This document shows, one piece after another, positions 8,079 to 16,592 of a stretch of DNA of 64,000 nucleotides. Positions within the stretch are counted from its first letter, which is position 1. Each line of letters begins with the position of its first letter. The stretch comes from Limnochorda pilosa (lineage in GTDB: Bacteria; Bacillota; Limnochordia; Limnochordales; Limnochordaceae), in assembly GCF_001544015.1 (NCBI RefSeq), contig NZ_AP014924.1, positions 2,542,001 to 2,606,000 on the forward strand, given 5' to 3'. The notes under the pieces were generated by a model that saw nothing but the letters and a program-made list of their open reading frames with translations, searched no databases and was not told the DNA's origin. The translations under genes and the position numbers were made by a program.

Positions 8079-8759
8079 TCAGGAACCGGTCTGTGCCAGC
8101 TTCCGGTCGATGAGGGCGAAGAAATCGGCGGCCTCGGGCACGCCTTCGAGCTTCTGGTCCCCCACGAGCACCGTGGGCGTCACCCGCACGCCGTCCTCCT
8201 CGATGGCCAGGCGCCGCACCCGGCCCAGGGTGTCACGGTAACGCCCGGCGGCCAGGCACGCGTCGACGGCCTCGGCGTTCGCGCCGATCTCGCGCGCCAT
8301 GGTGGCCAGGTTCTCGCGGGTGTACTGGGAGCCGGAGGTGTGCAGCTCCTCAAAGACACGACGCTGGAAGGGCCAGAAGAGAGCCGGGTCCTGGTCGCCC
8401 ACGCAGGCCCCGGCCTGGGCGGCGAGGATGGAGCCGGGGCCCAGGAAGGCCATGGGACGGTAGACGAGCCGCACCTTGCCCGTCTTCACGTAGCGCTCCA
8501 CCAGCTCGGGTTCTACCTCCAAGGCGAAGGTGCCGCAGTGGGGGCAGCTGAAGTCCACGTAGGTCACCACGGTGAGGGGGGCGTCGGGCGAGCCCAGAAC
8601 CTCCTCCACCGCCTCCCAGCCGGCCGCCTGCCCGGGGCGGGACACACTGAAGAGGAGGCCGGCCGCCGCCGCCACCAGCACGATCGCCGCGGCCCACCAG
8701 AAACGCCGAGAGGCAGGCCCCCCGCCCCGCCGGTTCTTCCTCCTGCTCACCTGGCTCAC
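8079..8759 (-). CDS. Membrane-anchored DsbA-like thiol oxidoreductase
   Basis: A basic N-terminus and one membrane segment (about residues 20-40) are followed by a thioredoxin_4/DsbA fold with DFSCPHCGTF (Cys72, Cys75). A second conserved part, RVTPTVLVGDQKLEG, carries the cis-Pro. This is the arrangement of BdbD-type extracytoplasmic thiol oxidases. GTG at 8759 sits eight bases behind GGGAGG; an ATG at 8765 has only two bases of spacing. It is transcribed in the same direction as the sirtuin upstream and the redox pair downstream. It likely forms disulfide bonds in exported proteins; no DsbB partner is seen here. Confidence 0.87.
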   Translation of the reverse strand: MSQVSRRKNRRGGGPASRRFWWAAAIVLVAAAAGLLFSVSRPGQAAGWEAVEEVLGSPDAPLTVVTYVDFSCPHCGTFALEVEPELVERYVKTGKVRLVYRPMAFLGPGSILAAQAGACVGDQDPALFWPFQRRVFEELHTSGSQYTRENLATMAREIGANAEAVDACLAAGRYRDTLGRVRRLAIEEDGVRVTPTVLVGDQKLEGVPEAADFFALIDRKLAQTGS

Positions 8760-8862
8760 GTCCATCGCCTCCCACGCCGGGTCCCGCTCCGGCCGGATGC
8801 CTTCCTTCGGCTGACGGGAATGGTTGTCCGCGTGGGTCCGCTTTTCCTGCCGAGGCGCGCCC

Positions 8863-9615
8863 TCATGCCAGGCCGAGACGTCGCGCCAGGCCGGTCAGGA
8901 CCTGGCCAGCCGGTTCCCTCAGGAGCCAGCGGGCCTGGTCGTCGTAGGGGGTGGGATCCAAGTTGACCACGGCCAGGGGCGCGCCGGCCAGGAGGGCCTG
9001 ACCGGGCAGGCTCGCGGCGGGCGCCACCTGGAGCGAGCTGCCCACCACCAGGAAGAGGCGGCAGCTCTCCGCGGCCCGGAAGGCCCTCTCGGCAGCCTCC
9101 TCGGGAAGGAGCTCGCCGAAAAGGACCACGTCGGGCCGCAGCGGGCCGCCGCAGTGGCGGCAGGCGGGCCGGTCGTGGAGCCCGTGGACCTCCTCCAGCA
9201 GCCGCTCCGGGCGGTCCTTGCGGCCGCACCGCTGGCAGCGGGTGTGGGCCATGGAGCCGTGGAGCTCGATCACGTCCTGGGCTCCGGCCGCCTGGTGGAG
9301 CCCGTCCACGTTCTGGGTGATGAGCGCCGCTAGCAGGCCCGCCTGCTGGAATCGGGCCAGGGCCAGGTGGGCCTGGTTCGGTCGTGCCTCCTGCAAGGCG
9401 CGCACCCGGGCCGCGTAGAAGGCGTAGAACTCCTCGGGCCACGCCTCCATGCCGTGGGGGGTGCCCAGCTCCTGCGGGTGGCGCTTCCAGAGTCCCTGCG
9501 ACGACCGGTAGTCGGGGATCCCCGATTCGGTGCTGCACCCGGCGCCCGTCAGGACCGCGACGCCACCTCTCCCCAGGGCCTCCGCCAGGGAGTCCAGGTC
9601 GTCCGGTGCTGCCAT
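8863..9615 (-). CDS. NAD-dependent protein deacylase (sirtuin)
   Basis: SIR2 family, 250 residues. It has GAGCSTESGIPDYRS near residue 24, TQNVDGLH, the catalytic His in ELHGSM, two Cys pairs for zinc (CQRCG and CRHCG), and GSSLQVAPAASLP near the C-terminus. It removes acyl groups from lysines using NAD and works in the cytoplasm. ATG at 9615 has GGAGG nine bases upstream. No acetyl-CoA synthetase or obvious substrate gene is adjacent, so its target is unknown. All residues expected for activity are present. Confidence 0.95.
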   Translation of the reverse strand: MAAPDDLDSLAEALGRGGVAVLTGAGCSTESGIPDYRSSQGLWKRHPQELGTPHGMEAWPEEFYAFYAARVRALQEARPNQAHLALARFQQAGLLAALITQNVDGLHQAAGAQDVIELHGSMAHTRCQRCGRKDRPERLLEEVHGLHDRPACRHCGGPLRPDVVLFGELLPEEAAERAFRAAESCRLFLVVGSSLQVAPAASLPGQALLAGAPLAVVNLDPTPYDDQARWLLREPAGQVLTGLARRLGLA

Positions 9616-9812
9616 CGTACGTCGCCTCCGAGCAGGTACGGGAGTTGGGGTCGGCGGGAAGGGGGCGGAACGAGCGTCGCACTCGGTGTCGGCCCGCGTC
9701 CTTCAAGGAGATGTTATCCTCCGGACCGGCCAGGTCCTGCCCCGGGCGCGGCGGGCGATCACCTTCCCGGCGGTGGGGGCGTACCCTGGGGAGGCCGGGA
9801 GGTGGAGGCAGC

Positions 9813-10121
9813 TTGGATCTGATCGAGCAGGCCGGCCTCGCGCAGCGGGGCCGGACGTTGAAGAGCCGCTGGGATCGGGTGGGGCGCGAGCTGGCATCTT
9901 TGGTGGCCGACCAGCGCCGGGTGGAGGAGCTGGGCCCCGGGGCCCGCCGGCTCCTTCAGGCGGGGCGGCGGGCCCTGGGGGAGCTGAGGGCGGGCGTCCG
10001 GGACGTGGAGCGGCGTGCTCCGGGCCCGGCTCGCGCCTCCCTCTCAGACCTGAGCGCCCTGCTGGAGGAGACGGAACGGCTCCTACAGGACGTGGAGGGG
10101 CGCCTGCCGCCGGAAGGCTGA
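9813..10121 (+). CDS. Small coiled-coil protein of unknown function
   Basis: 102-residue, highly charged helical protein rich in Leu, Arg and Glu. It contains stretches such as LLQAGRRALGELRAGVRDVE and LSALLEETERLLQDVE, consistent with an antiparallel coiled coil. It has no signal peptide and no recognisable domain. The TTG start at 9813 is preceded by GGAGGTGGAGG, which gives a usable ribosome binding site at four bases. The same frame extends further upstream without a good start. It stands alone on the plus strand between two minus-strand genes. I do not recognise it. Confidence 0.5.
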   Translation: MDLIEQAGLAQRGRTLKSRWDRVGRELASLVADQRRVEELGPGARRLLQAGRRALGELRAGVRDVERRAPGPARASLSDLSALLEETERLLQDVEGRLPPEG

Positions 10122-10221
10122 GGGCGGCAGGCACCCGCCGGCGGTTGCCGCCGCGGCCGGTGCGGTCGAGTTCACCGTCGATCGGGCGCGCCGACCACGG
10201 CCGGCTCCGGCACCCCGACCG

Positions 10222-10728
10222 CTACTTCTGGACTCCGAGCGCCTTCAGCACGTCGGGCGTCAGGTCCACGCCGCCCTGGATGACCACGTCCTTGCGCAGC
10301 ACGAGCTGAAGCCCCTGCTTCTGGGCCTGGTCCGCCACGATCTGCTGCACCTCGGCGATGTACTTGGCCTCCAGTTCCTTCAAGGCCGCGGTCTTCTCGT
10401 CCAGGCGCTGCTGGTACTGCTGGAAGAGCTCCTGCTTCTTGGCGTCGTCCATGCCCTTGCTCTTTTCGTCGAACTCCTTCTGGAGGTCGTCCTGCATCTG
10501 CTGCAGCTCGCCCACGGGCTCCTGGAGCTTGGGTTGCAGGTAGCCGGTCTGGACCTGCGCCCAATCCACGAAGCCCACGCCCGAGGTGTTCTGGGCCTCG
10601 CTCGCGGTGCCGCCGCGCAGGAAGAGGACCGCCGCCAGGGCCACGATCAGCACGAGTCCGACGCTCACCACCGTGGGGGGCCGCCGGGCCAGCCGGCGCA
10701 CCCGTGCCGGAAAAGACGTGGTGTTCAA
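10222..10728 (-). CDS. OmpH/Skp-like periplasmic chaperone family protein
   Basis: 168 residues. A basic N-terminus and one hydrophobic segment (PPTVVSVGLVLIVALAAVLF) act as signal or anchor. After it come GVGFVDWAQVQTGY, a long charged coiled coil, and a C-terminal part LQLVLRKDVVIQGGVDLTPDVLKAL, all as in OmpH. Skp/OmpH proteins hold unfolded outer-membrane proteins in the periplasm, and the family is also found in diderm Bacillota. TTG at 10728 is chosen because AGGAGG lies nine bases upstream; the frame stays open 28 codons further without a good site. It supports an outer membrane in this organism. Confidence 0.82.
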   Translation of the reverse strand: MNTTSFPARVRRLARRPPTVVSVGLVLIVALAAVLFLRGGTASEAQNTSGVGFVDWAQVQTGYLQPKLQEPVGELQQMQDDLQKEFDEKSKGMDDAKKQELFQQYQQRLDEKTAALKELEAKYIAEVQQIVADQAQKQGLQLVLRKDVVIQGGVDLTPDVLKALGVQK

Positions 10729-11113
10729 AGGAATCACCCTCCTATCGGGCTCACGAAGGGCATTATAACAGGCCGTCTCCTGGAAGCCAAATGCGCGCCC
10801 GAGGTCGGACATGCCGTCAGCATCGGCATTTCCGTGAACGCCAGAGGGTTTGCAAACAATTTACAGATGCCTTGCGGGAGATTGGAACGGCCCGGGAGTT
10901 CCAAAGGTGGGGATCAGCGGTCCGCGTGGAAGGAGGTGGCCCGACCTCGGAGGGAGGCCGACGCGCTCAGGCCGTCGCTCCGGCGGGCGGATACCGACGG
11001 GCGATCCGCCAGCACCCGCGACGAGGGCGCACCCGGAAGCCCCCTTGGAAGCACCCCCGGGGCCACCAGGATCAAGGAGATCAGGAGCCAGACGGGGGTG
11101 CGTGGTACGGCCT
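10729..11113. other. Intergenic region upstream of ompH-like gene
   Basis: About 385 bases between the PHP phosphatase stop and the OmpH start. The part nearest the OmpH gene contains an A+T-richer stretch around 10750-10870 and probably its promoter. No gene or clear hairpin is seen. Confidence 0.4.
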
Positions 11114-11935
11114 TTACCAAAGCATCCTGTGGCGCACCGCGTGCCCCCACCGCCGCAGCGTCCGACCCAGGCCTCGGCGGCGGGGCCGGGCCGGTCCCAC
11201 CGGGACCGTGGTTGGGAGCGGTTCCCCGGCCACGATGCGGGCCGGCGCCTCCTCGGTCATCCAGAGGGCGGCCTCGGGGCCGGCCAGCTCCACCACCCGG
11301 GCCCGGGCGGCCTTCATCACGGGGGGCCGCCTCTCCGGCGAGTGGCCGTCGCTCGCCATCAGGTGTGCCAGGCCCCGCAGCACGAAGGTCTCGGCGGTCA
11401 TGAGACTCGCCCGGCCGAACTGGCCCAGCAGGCTTCCGCCGGTGATCTGCAGCAACACCCCGCGATCGAGCAGGGGGTGGACCAGCGACGGATTCCGCTG
11501 GAAGGCGGGGTGCCGCTCGGGATGCGCCAGAATCGGATGATAGCCTTCCAGCTGCAGCTCGAAGAGACGCTCCTCGAAACCGTAGGGGATCTCGTCCCCG
11601 GCCAGCTCCACCAGCACGTAGGGGCCGTCCGCAAGCGGCAAGGCCTCGCGGCGCCGCAGCCTTTCCGGCACGTCCACGCTGAAGAGCACCTCGCTCCCCA
11701 GCAGCACCTGAAGCGGAATCCGCCGTTCGTCCAGGGCGACTCGCAGTTCGTTCAGCCGGTCGGTAAGCTGCTCCACGCTTGGACGGTAGGGGTAGCCGCC
11801 CGGCTGCATGTGCGGCGTGGTCACCACCACCCGCGTGCCGCTGGCCGCCGCCGTCTCGGCCATCCGGACTGCATCGTCCAGGGTGGCAGGACCGTCATCC
11901 ACACCGGGCAGCAGGTGCGCATGCAGGTCGATCAC
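11114..11935 (-). CDS. PHP-type protein-tyrosine phosphatase (CpsB/YwqE-like)
   Basis: 273-residue PHP-fold metal-dependent phosphatase. It has DLHAHLLPGVDDG at the N-terminus, TPHMQPG, LGSEVLF, LAHPERHPAF and LMASDGHSPERR, which hold the metal-binding His, Asp and Glu residues. CpsB enzymes dephosphorylate the BY-kinase CpsD and tune capsule or exopolysaccharide length. GTG at 11935 has GGAG about nine bases upstream; the longer open frame has no better start. It lies 83 bases downstream of the kinase and Wzz genes on the same strand, giving the usual three-part phospho-relay module. Confidence 0.9.
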   Translation of the reverse strand: MIDLHAHLLPGVDDGPATLDDAVRMAETAAASGTRVVVTTPHMQPGGYPYRPSVEQLTDRLNELRVALDERRIPLQVLLGSEVLFSVDVPERLRRREALPLADGPYVLVELAGDEIPYGFEERLFELQLEGYHPILAHPERHPAFQRNPSLVHPLLDRGVLLQITGGSLLGQFGRASLMTAETFVLRGLAHLMASDGHSPERRPPVMKAARARVVELAGPEAALWMTEEAPARIVAGEPLPTTVPVGPARPRRRGLGRTLRRWGHAVRHRMLW

Positions 11936-12018
11936 GGCTCTGTCTCCTCTCCCCCTGTTTCTCCCCCGTCCTCGTTCGGAGACACGGCTCTCCTTGCCAT
12001 ACTCGGCCGCCGTCTCTT

Positions 12019-12702
12019 TCAGGCGCGGCCGTAGTAGTACCCGTACCCGTAGCTGTGCCGGCGCTGGCGCACCCGATTGGCCACGCACCCTACCACCCGG
12101 GCCCGCACCTGCTCCAGCGCCCGTCGGGCGGCCTCCAGTGAGGGCCGCCGGTCGCGTCCCACCGAAGCCACCACCAGCGCCCCGTCCAGCCGGGCCGCCA
12201 GGATGGCCCCGTCGCTTGCCACCCCGAGAGGCGGTGTATCGTAGATCACGGCCTCGTAGCGATCGCGCAGCTCCAGCATCAACCGCTTCATAGCCTCCGA
12301 GCTCAGCAATCCGGCCGGGTTGGGCGGAAGGGGACCGGGTCCCAGGAAGGCGAGCCCGTCCACCGGGGTGGCCTGCAAGGCGTCGTCCAGGGAGACCTTG
12401 CCCATGAGCACGTTGGTCACCCCGGGGCTCACGCGTGCACCCAGGGGTCCGGCCAGGCTGGGATGGCGGAAGTCCCCGTCCACCAGGCAGGTGCGCGTCC
12501 CCGACTGGGCCAGGGTGGCCGCAAGGTTGAGGGCCACGGTGCTCTTGCCGGCCCCGGGCTCCGCGCTGACCACGGCAAGCTGGCGGGCCGGCCGGTCCAC
12601 CTGGGCGAATTCCAGGTTGGTCATGAGGGTCCGGTATGCCTCGGCGGCCGCCGAACCCCCCACCAGCGCCGCGAGGCGCGGTCCTCCTCGATCAGGACTC
12701 AC
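12019..12702 (-). CDS. Bacterial tyrosine kinase (CpsD/CapB/YwqD-like)
   Basis: 227-residue P-loop BY-kinase. It carries Walker A VSAEPGAGKST near residue 46, Walker A' VDGDFRHPSL and Walker B VIYDTPPLG. A Tyr cluster, HSYGYGYYYGRA, closes the C-terminus and is the usual site of autophosphorylation. GTG at 12702 has GGAGG at nine bases and overlaps the end of the Wzz gene by 11 bases, so translation is coupled. It acts at the membrane with the Wzz-type partner to control polysaccharide polymerisation and export, and is reset by the PHP phosphatase. No glycosyltransferases are nearby. Confidence 0.92.
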   Translation of the reverse strand: MSPDRGGPRLAALVGGSAAAEAYRTLMTNLEFAQVDRPARQLAVVSAEPGAGKSTVALNLAATLAQSGTRTCLVDGDFRHPSLAGPLGARVSPGVTNVLMGKVSLDDALQATPVDGLAFLGPGPLPPNPAGLLSSEAMKRLMLELRDRYEAVIYDTPPLGVASDGAILAARLDGALVVASVGRDRRPSLEAARRALEQVRARVVGCVANRVRQRRHSYGYGYYYGRA

Positions 12703-13822
12703 GGCCGCGTCCCTCCCCCGTGACCGCCCGCTGGCTCGACGGGAGCCCGTAGCCATCCGCGGGCTGCAAGGTACCCGCAGGCGCTCCCCGGCCGACCAGG
12801 CCCCGTTCAACCTGGGCTCCCCCGGCGGCCCCTTCACCCCAGGCCCGGGCCCTCCCCCCATGAGCGGCTCCCACACCCTCGGAGGCCGTCGGCTCGGAGA
12901 CCATCTCCTCGGGGACCTGGGCGAGCAGCGGCGCGCCCAGGATCTCCTCCAGCTCCCGCGGGCTCCTGAGGCGGACGTCGAAGAACTCCAGCGCGAAGGC
13001 CAGGGCCAGGCCCGCGAAGCCGGCCAGCACCACGGCGACGGCCAGGTTGAGACTCAGGCGGGGGCGCACGGGCGCCTGGGGCGGTACCGCCGCGTCGATG
13101 ACCTGCACGGGTGAGCTCTGCACGGCCAGGCGCATGCGGATCTCTTCCTGCTGCCGCAGGAGGTTCCCGTACAGGTCTTCCAGCACACGGCGCTCCCGCT
13201 GCATCTCCGCGTCGCCTCCGCGAGGCTCCTCGCCGGTGGCCGCCCGTGCCTCCAGCCCCGCCAGGTCCTGCCGGACCCGTTCCAGCTGCGCGGCGGTGAA
13301 GGCGCCGGCGGCCTTCAGGTCGTCCCGAGTGGCGCCCATCATCGCTTGCTCCAGCGCCCGCACCATGGCGTTGGCCAGGGCCGCGGCCGCCGCGGGCGAA
13401 ACCGCTTCCGCCTGGACCCGCAGCATGGGCGTATTCCCCACCCGGCGGGCGGAGACCCGGTCCTTCAGCCCGGCGTCGGTCCCCGCCGGCGCACCGGGCA
13501 GGTCGGAGGCGCCACCCGAGGCGGCCAGATCCTCGGCCGCCGCCTGCGCGAGCTGGCGCGACTGGAGCATTTCCAGGGCGGTTTCCACCGACAACACCGT
13601 GCCGGACTTCTGCAGGTTCATCACGGCCAGACCGGGCGAGTCGGCGCGGATCAGAACCGTGGCCTCGGCCTGGTACACGGGCTCCATGGACCGGGTGACC
13701 ACCAACGAGGCCACCGCCGCCAGGAGGACCAGGGTGATCACGACCCACTTGCGCCGCCAGAGGACCTCCAGGTAGGCGCGCAGGTCGATCTCGTCATCGT
13801 AGCGTTCGGCGTTATCGGGCAC
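12692..13822 (-). CDS. Wzz/CpsC-type polysaccharide chain-length regulator
   Basis: 376 residues. A cytoplasmic N-terminus DEIDLRAYLEVLWRRKW is followed by a first membrane helix near residues 31-45, an extracytoplasmic Ala-rich coiled-coil region, and a second helix near 267-290. Then come FFDVRLRSPRELEEILG and a long Gly-rich cytoplasmic tail. This is the topology of the Wzz/CpsC activator of a separate CpsD kinase. The gene starts with ATG at 13822 and overlaps the kinase start. It should control chain length of a surface polysaccharide whose synthesis genes are elsewhere. The low-complexity tail of about 70 residues is longer than usual. Confidence 0.88.
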   Translation of the reverse strand: MPDNAERYDDEIDLRAYLEVLWRRKWVVITLVLLAAVASLVVTRSMEPVYQAEATVLIRADSPGLAVMNLQKSGTVLSVETALEMLQSRQLAQAAAEDLAASGGASDLPGAPAGTDAGLKDRVSARRVGNTPMLRVQAEAVSPAAAAALANAMVRALEQAMMGATRDDLKAAGAFTAAQLERVRQDLAGLEARAATGEEPRGGDAEMQRERRVLEDLYGNLLRQQEEIRMRLAVQSSPVQVIDAAVPPQAPVRPRLSLNLAVAVVLAGFAGLALAFALEFFDVRLRSPRELEEILGAPLLAQVPEEMVSEPTASEGVGAAHGGRARAWGEGAAGGAQVERGLVGRGAPAGTLQPADGYGLPSSQRAVTGEGRGRES

Positions 13823-14400
13823 CGATGGGCCTCCTTCATCCAGATCGGCTCCGATCCCCGGAGGAGACGGTCAGGCAGAAAGGTCTTGAGAAGGGCGCGT
13901 ACCGTGACGACAAGGAAGAGGTAGAAGGTTTCTGCTGCATCGCCTGCCGACCCCGCGCCCGGGTCGAACGGATGCCCACCGCTCAGGCCCGTGGCGTAAC
14001 GACACGAAGCGCCGGTCGGGTGGAACCGCCCGAGACCGCCCAGCCGGGTCCACATCCGGTGCCCCACGACACCGACCCCCGGTTCAGGTCCCTTGACCGC
14101 CCAGCCACCGGCACGCTCATTCGCCAGCACCTTTCGCTCCTCCCGCTGGACGTTCCTTCCAGGTTCGCGTTCGCTTGCACGCTTTTTACGTCGCGGGGAA
14201 AACTGCGGGCCAATGGAAGGCCTCCTGATCCCCAGCCCCGGCACCCCCGTCGCTCCTCCCACGTTTGCCTCCGTACCTGGAAACGCCAGGGGAATGACTT
14301 TTCGCTGGCGAATAACAGTACACAAGTATGGACCTTTCGCGTCTCGCCCGTGGACGTCAAGGCCAAGCCCGCCGGCGGGAGGCGGCCGAGGGGGATGGCG
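13823..14400. other. Divergent intergenic region, Wzz gene and saccharopine-dehydrogenase-like gene
   Basis: About 580 bases with no convincing gene. Promoters for both flanking genes must lie here. A+T-richer patches occur near 13900-13940 and 14285-14335. No clear -35/-10 pair, riboswitch or RNA gene could be supported. Confidence 0.4.
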
Positions 14401-15558
14401 ATGCGCGTCCTGGTGCTGGGAGCCGCCGGCGACATGGGGAGCCGGGCCGTGCGAGAGCTGGCCCGGGAGGCTTCGGTGGACGAGATCGGCCTTGCGGATC
14501 GGAACGTGGCCGCCGCGCAGGCGCTTGCGGCCGAGCTTCCGTCCGGTAGGGCCCGTCCCATGCCGCTGGATGCCCGGGACGCCAGCGCCCTGCGCTCGGC
14601 CCTGGCGGGGTGGGACGTGGCGGCTTCGGCCCTGGGTCCTTTTTACCTCTTCGAGGCGCCGGCGGTACGGGCGGCCATCCAGGCCGGGGTCCCCTACGTG
14701 AGCCTCTGCGACGACCACGACGCGGCCCAGGCCGCCCTCGCTCTGCACCCCACGGCCCGCGAGCGGGGGGTCACGGTGGTGACGGGGATGGGCTGGACCC
14801 CCGGCCTCAGCAACCTTCTCGCCCGGCGGGCCGCCGGCCTGCTGGATCGCGCCCTTCGGGTCCGGATCGCCTGGGCGGGCGCTGCCAGCGACTCCAAGGG
14901 CTATGCGGTGATCCTGCACACCATGCACATGCTCACCGGCCAGGTCCCCACCTTCCGGGATCGGCGGTACGTACTGGTGCCGGCGGGCTCGGAGCCGGAG
15001 GTGCTCCCCTTTCCCGAGCCCCTGGGGCAGGTGAAGGTGGCCCACGTGGGCCATCCCGAGCCGGTCACCCTGCCCCGCTCCCTCCCCGGGGTGGAAGAGG
15101 TCTCCCTGCGGGGAGGGTTGAGCGAGGCCTTCCTCAACTGGCTCGCCACGGCCCTGGCCCGGGGGGGCCTCACCCGCTCCGCCCGGGGGAAGGCGCTCCT
15201 GGGATCCACCGTGAAGCCGCTCCTGCCCTTGTTGGAGCGGATCGGCCCCGCGGGCGCCTCCTTCTCGGGGCTTCACGTGGTGGTGGAAGGCGTCTTGCGG
15301 GAGAAGCCGACCCGCGTCACCGTGCGGGCCATCGGCCACATGGCGGACCTGACGGGGGTCCCCCTGGCGGTGGCCGCGCTCCTTCTGGGCTCGGGGGAAG
15401 CCCGCCTGCCGGGCGTCCACGCCCCCGAGGCCCCGGGCCTCTTCGACGCGGACGCCGTGCTCCGGAACTTGGCCGGCCGGGGCCTCTCCCTCGAGGAGCC
15501 GGTGATCGAGGCCCTACGGGACCGTGCGGGCGCCCCAGCGTCCCCGGCCCGGCGTTGA
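14401..15558 (+). CDS. Saccharopine dehydrogenase family NAD(P)-binding protein
   Basis: 385 residues. The N-terminal Rossmann motif reads VLVLGAAGDMGSRAVREL. It is followed by LADRNVAAAQALAAEL, the interior Rossmann segment WDVAASALGPFYLFE, and a catalytic-like domain with GMGWTPGLSNLLARRA. The family covers saccharopine, carboxynorspermidine and other amino-acid dehydrogenases as well as uncharacterised members, and this one cannot be narrowed further. ATG at 14401 is favoured because an AGGGGG stretch lies about six bases upstream; ATG at 14395 is the alternative. A strong hairpin terminator follows, so the gene is probably monocistronic. Confidence 0.8.
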   Translation: MRVLVLGAAGDMGSRAVRELAREASVDEIGLADRNVAAAQALAAELPSGRARPMPLDARDASALRSALAGWDVAASALGPFYLFEAPAVRAAIQAGVPYVSLCDDHDAAQAALALHPTARERGVTVVTGMGWTPGLSNLLARRAAGLLDRALRVRIAWAGAASDSKGYAVILHTMHMLTGQVPTFRDRRYVLVPAGSEPEVLPFPEPLGQVKVAHVGHPEPVTLPRSLPGVEEVSLRGGLSEAFLNWLATALARGGLTRSARGKALLGSTVKPLLPLLERIGPAGASFSGLHVVVEGVLREKPTRVTVRAIGHMADLTGVPLAVAALLLGSGEARLPGVHAPEAPGLFDADAVLRNLAGRGLSLEEPVIEALRDRAGAPASPARR

Positions 15559-15686
15559 CCGGCGCTGCGCCGAGCCCGTGCGGGGAACCCGCACCGGCTC
15601 CTCCTGGGAAACCCACTCGGCCCTGGGGCCCCGCATTGAGATCTGAGCACGGGCGGGGCCTTCCATCGGCGCCGTCCGGACCGCTG

Positions 15687-15724
15687 GGGGCCGGCCGGGC
15701 GGGAGACCTCCGCCGGCCCCTTTT
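15687..15724 (+). terminator. Rho-independent terminator
   Basis: Nine-base arms GGGGCCGGC (15687-15695) and GCCGGCCCC (15712-15720) are followed directly by TTTT. It sits about 130 bases beyond the stop of the saccharopine-dehydrogenase-like gene and in front of the HAD gene. Confidence 0.75.
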
Positions 15725-15826
15725 CGCGCGCCGGCCGGGCGGGGGCAGGAACGGCGGCCCCCGGCCGTGAACCATGGCCAGGTAGGCCGGCCGTGAGGCA
15801 TCCGGGCCGGCTGCGGGAGGCTTTCC

Positions 15827-16543
15827 ATGAAGCCCTACCTCTTCTTCGACGCCGGCGGTACCGTCATCTTCCCCGACTTCGCCCGGGTGGCCGGCGCCCT
15901 GGAGTCCGCCGGGCGGACGACGGACCCGGACGCCCTCTTCCGCGCCTTCGGCCGGGCGCTCTACGAGGCCGACCTTCCGCCCGAGGCGGCTCCTCCCGGC
16001 GGCTTCTACCCGCGGGGGTTCTACGCGGCCCTGCTGGAGCGGGTCGGGGTGCCTCCCGCAGAGGCGACCCGCCTGGGCGGCAGCCTGCGGGAGGATCCGG
16101 CCGAGCTGGGGTGGGCCGCCACCTTCCCCTGGGTGGAGGCCGCCCTGCACGAGCTGAGGGGGCAGGGGTACAGGATGTCGGTCATCTCCAACTCCGACGG
16201 GCGCGTGGCCGAGCGGCTGGCGCACGCGGGGCTGGACGGCTACTTCGACCGGATCTACGACTCGGCCCTGGTGGGATACGAGAAGCCGGATCCGCGCATC
16301 TTCCAGCAGGCTCTCGACGAGCTGGACCTGGCGCCCTCGGAGTGCCTGCACGTGGGCGACCTCTACCACTTCGACGTGCTGGGCGCGAATCGGGCCGGGG
16401 TCGCGGCGATCCTGCTGGATCCCTTCGGGCTCAGCAGCGGGCGGCCGGGCCTGCGGATCCCCACCGTGGCCGACTATCCCCGCTTCCTGGCCGGTATCGA
16501 CGGGCTCGCGGCGCCGGCCTTCCACCCCCTGGCCGGACGCTGA
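15827..16543 (+). CDS. HAD superfamily hydrolase
   Basis: 238-residue haloacid-dehalogenase-like phosphatase with a helical cap. Motif I is FFDAGGTVIFPD, motif II VISNSDGR, motif III the Lys of GYEKPDPRIF, and motif IV HVGDLYHFDVLGA. Motif I has Gly two residues after the nucleophile Asp (DAGGT), where phosphatases typically carry Asp. ATG at 15827 has GGGAGG six bases upstream. It stands alone between a terminator and the convergent lipase gene. Substrate unknown. Confidence 0.88.
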   Translation: MKPYLFFDAGGTVIFPDFARVAGALESAGRTTDPDALFRAFGRALYEADLPPEAAPPGGFYPRGFYAALLERVGVPPAEATRLGGSLREDPAELGWAATFPWVEAALHELRGQGYRMSVISNSDGRVAERLAHAGLDGYFDRIYDSALVGYEKPDPRIFQQALDELDLAPSECLHVGDLYHFDVLGANRAGVAAILLDPFGLSSGRPGLRIPTVADYPRFLAGIDGLAAPAFHPLAGR

Positions 16544-16592
16544 CGCCGGCTGATGCCTGCCGCGCCCGCTGCCCGCCGGCCGCAGCCTCGCG

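Noticed and set aside
13980-14020. GTTCGACCC resembling a tRNA T-loop
   Set aside because: No acceptor, D or anticodon stem could be built around it.
13960-14060. Minus-strand stretch with CGCCACGGGCCTGAG, reminiscent of a c-di-GMP (GEMM) riboswitch piece
   Set aside because: The rest of the conserved core and the pairing scheme could not be found.
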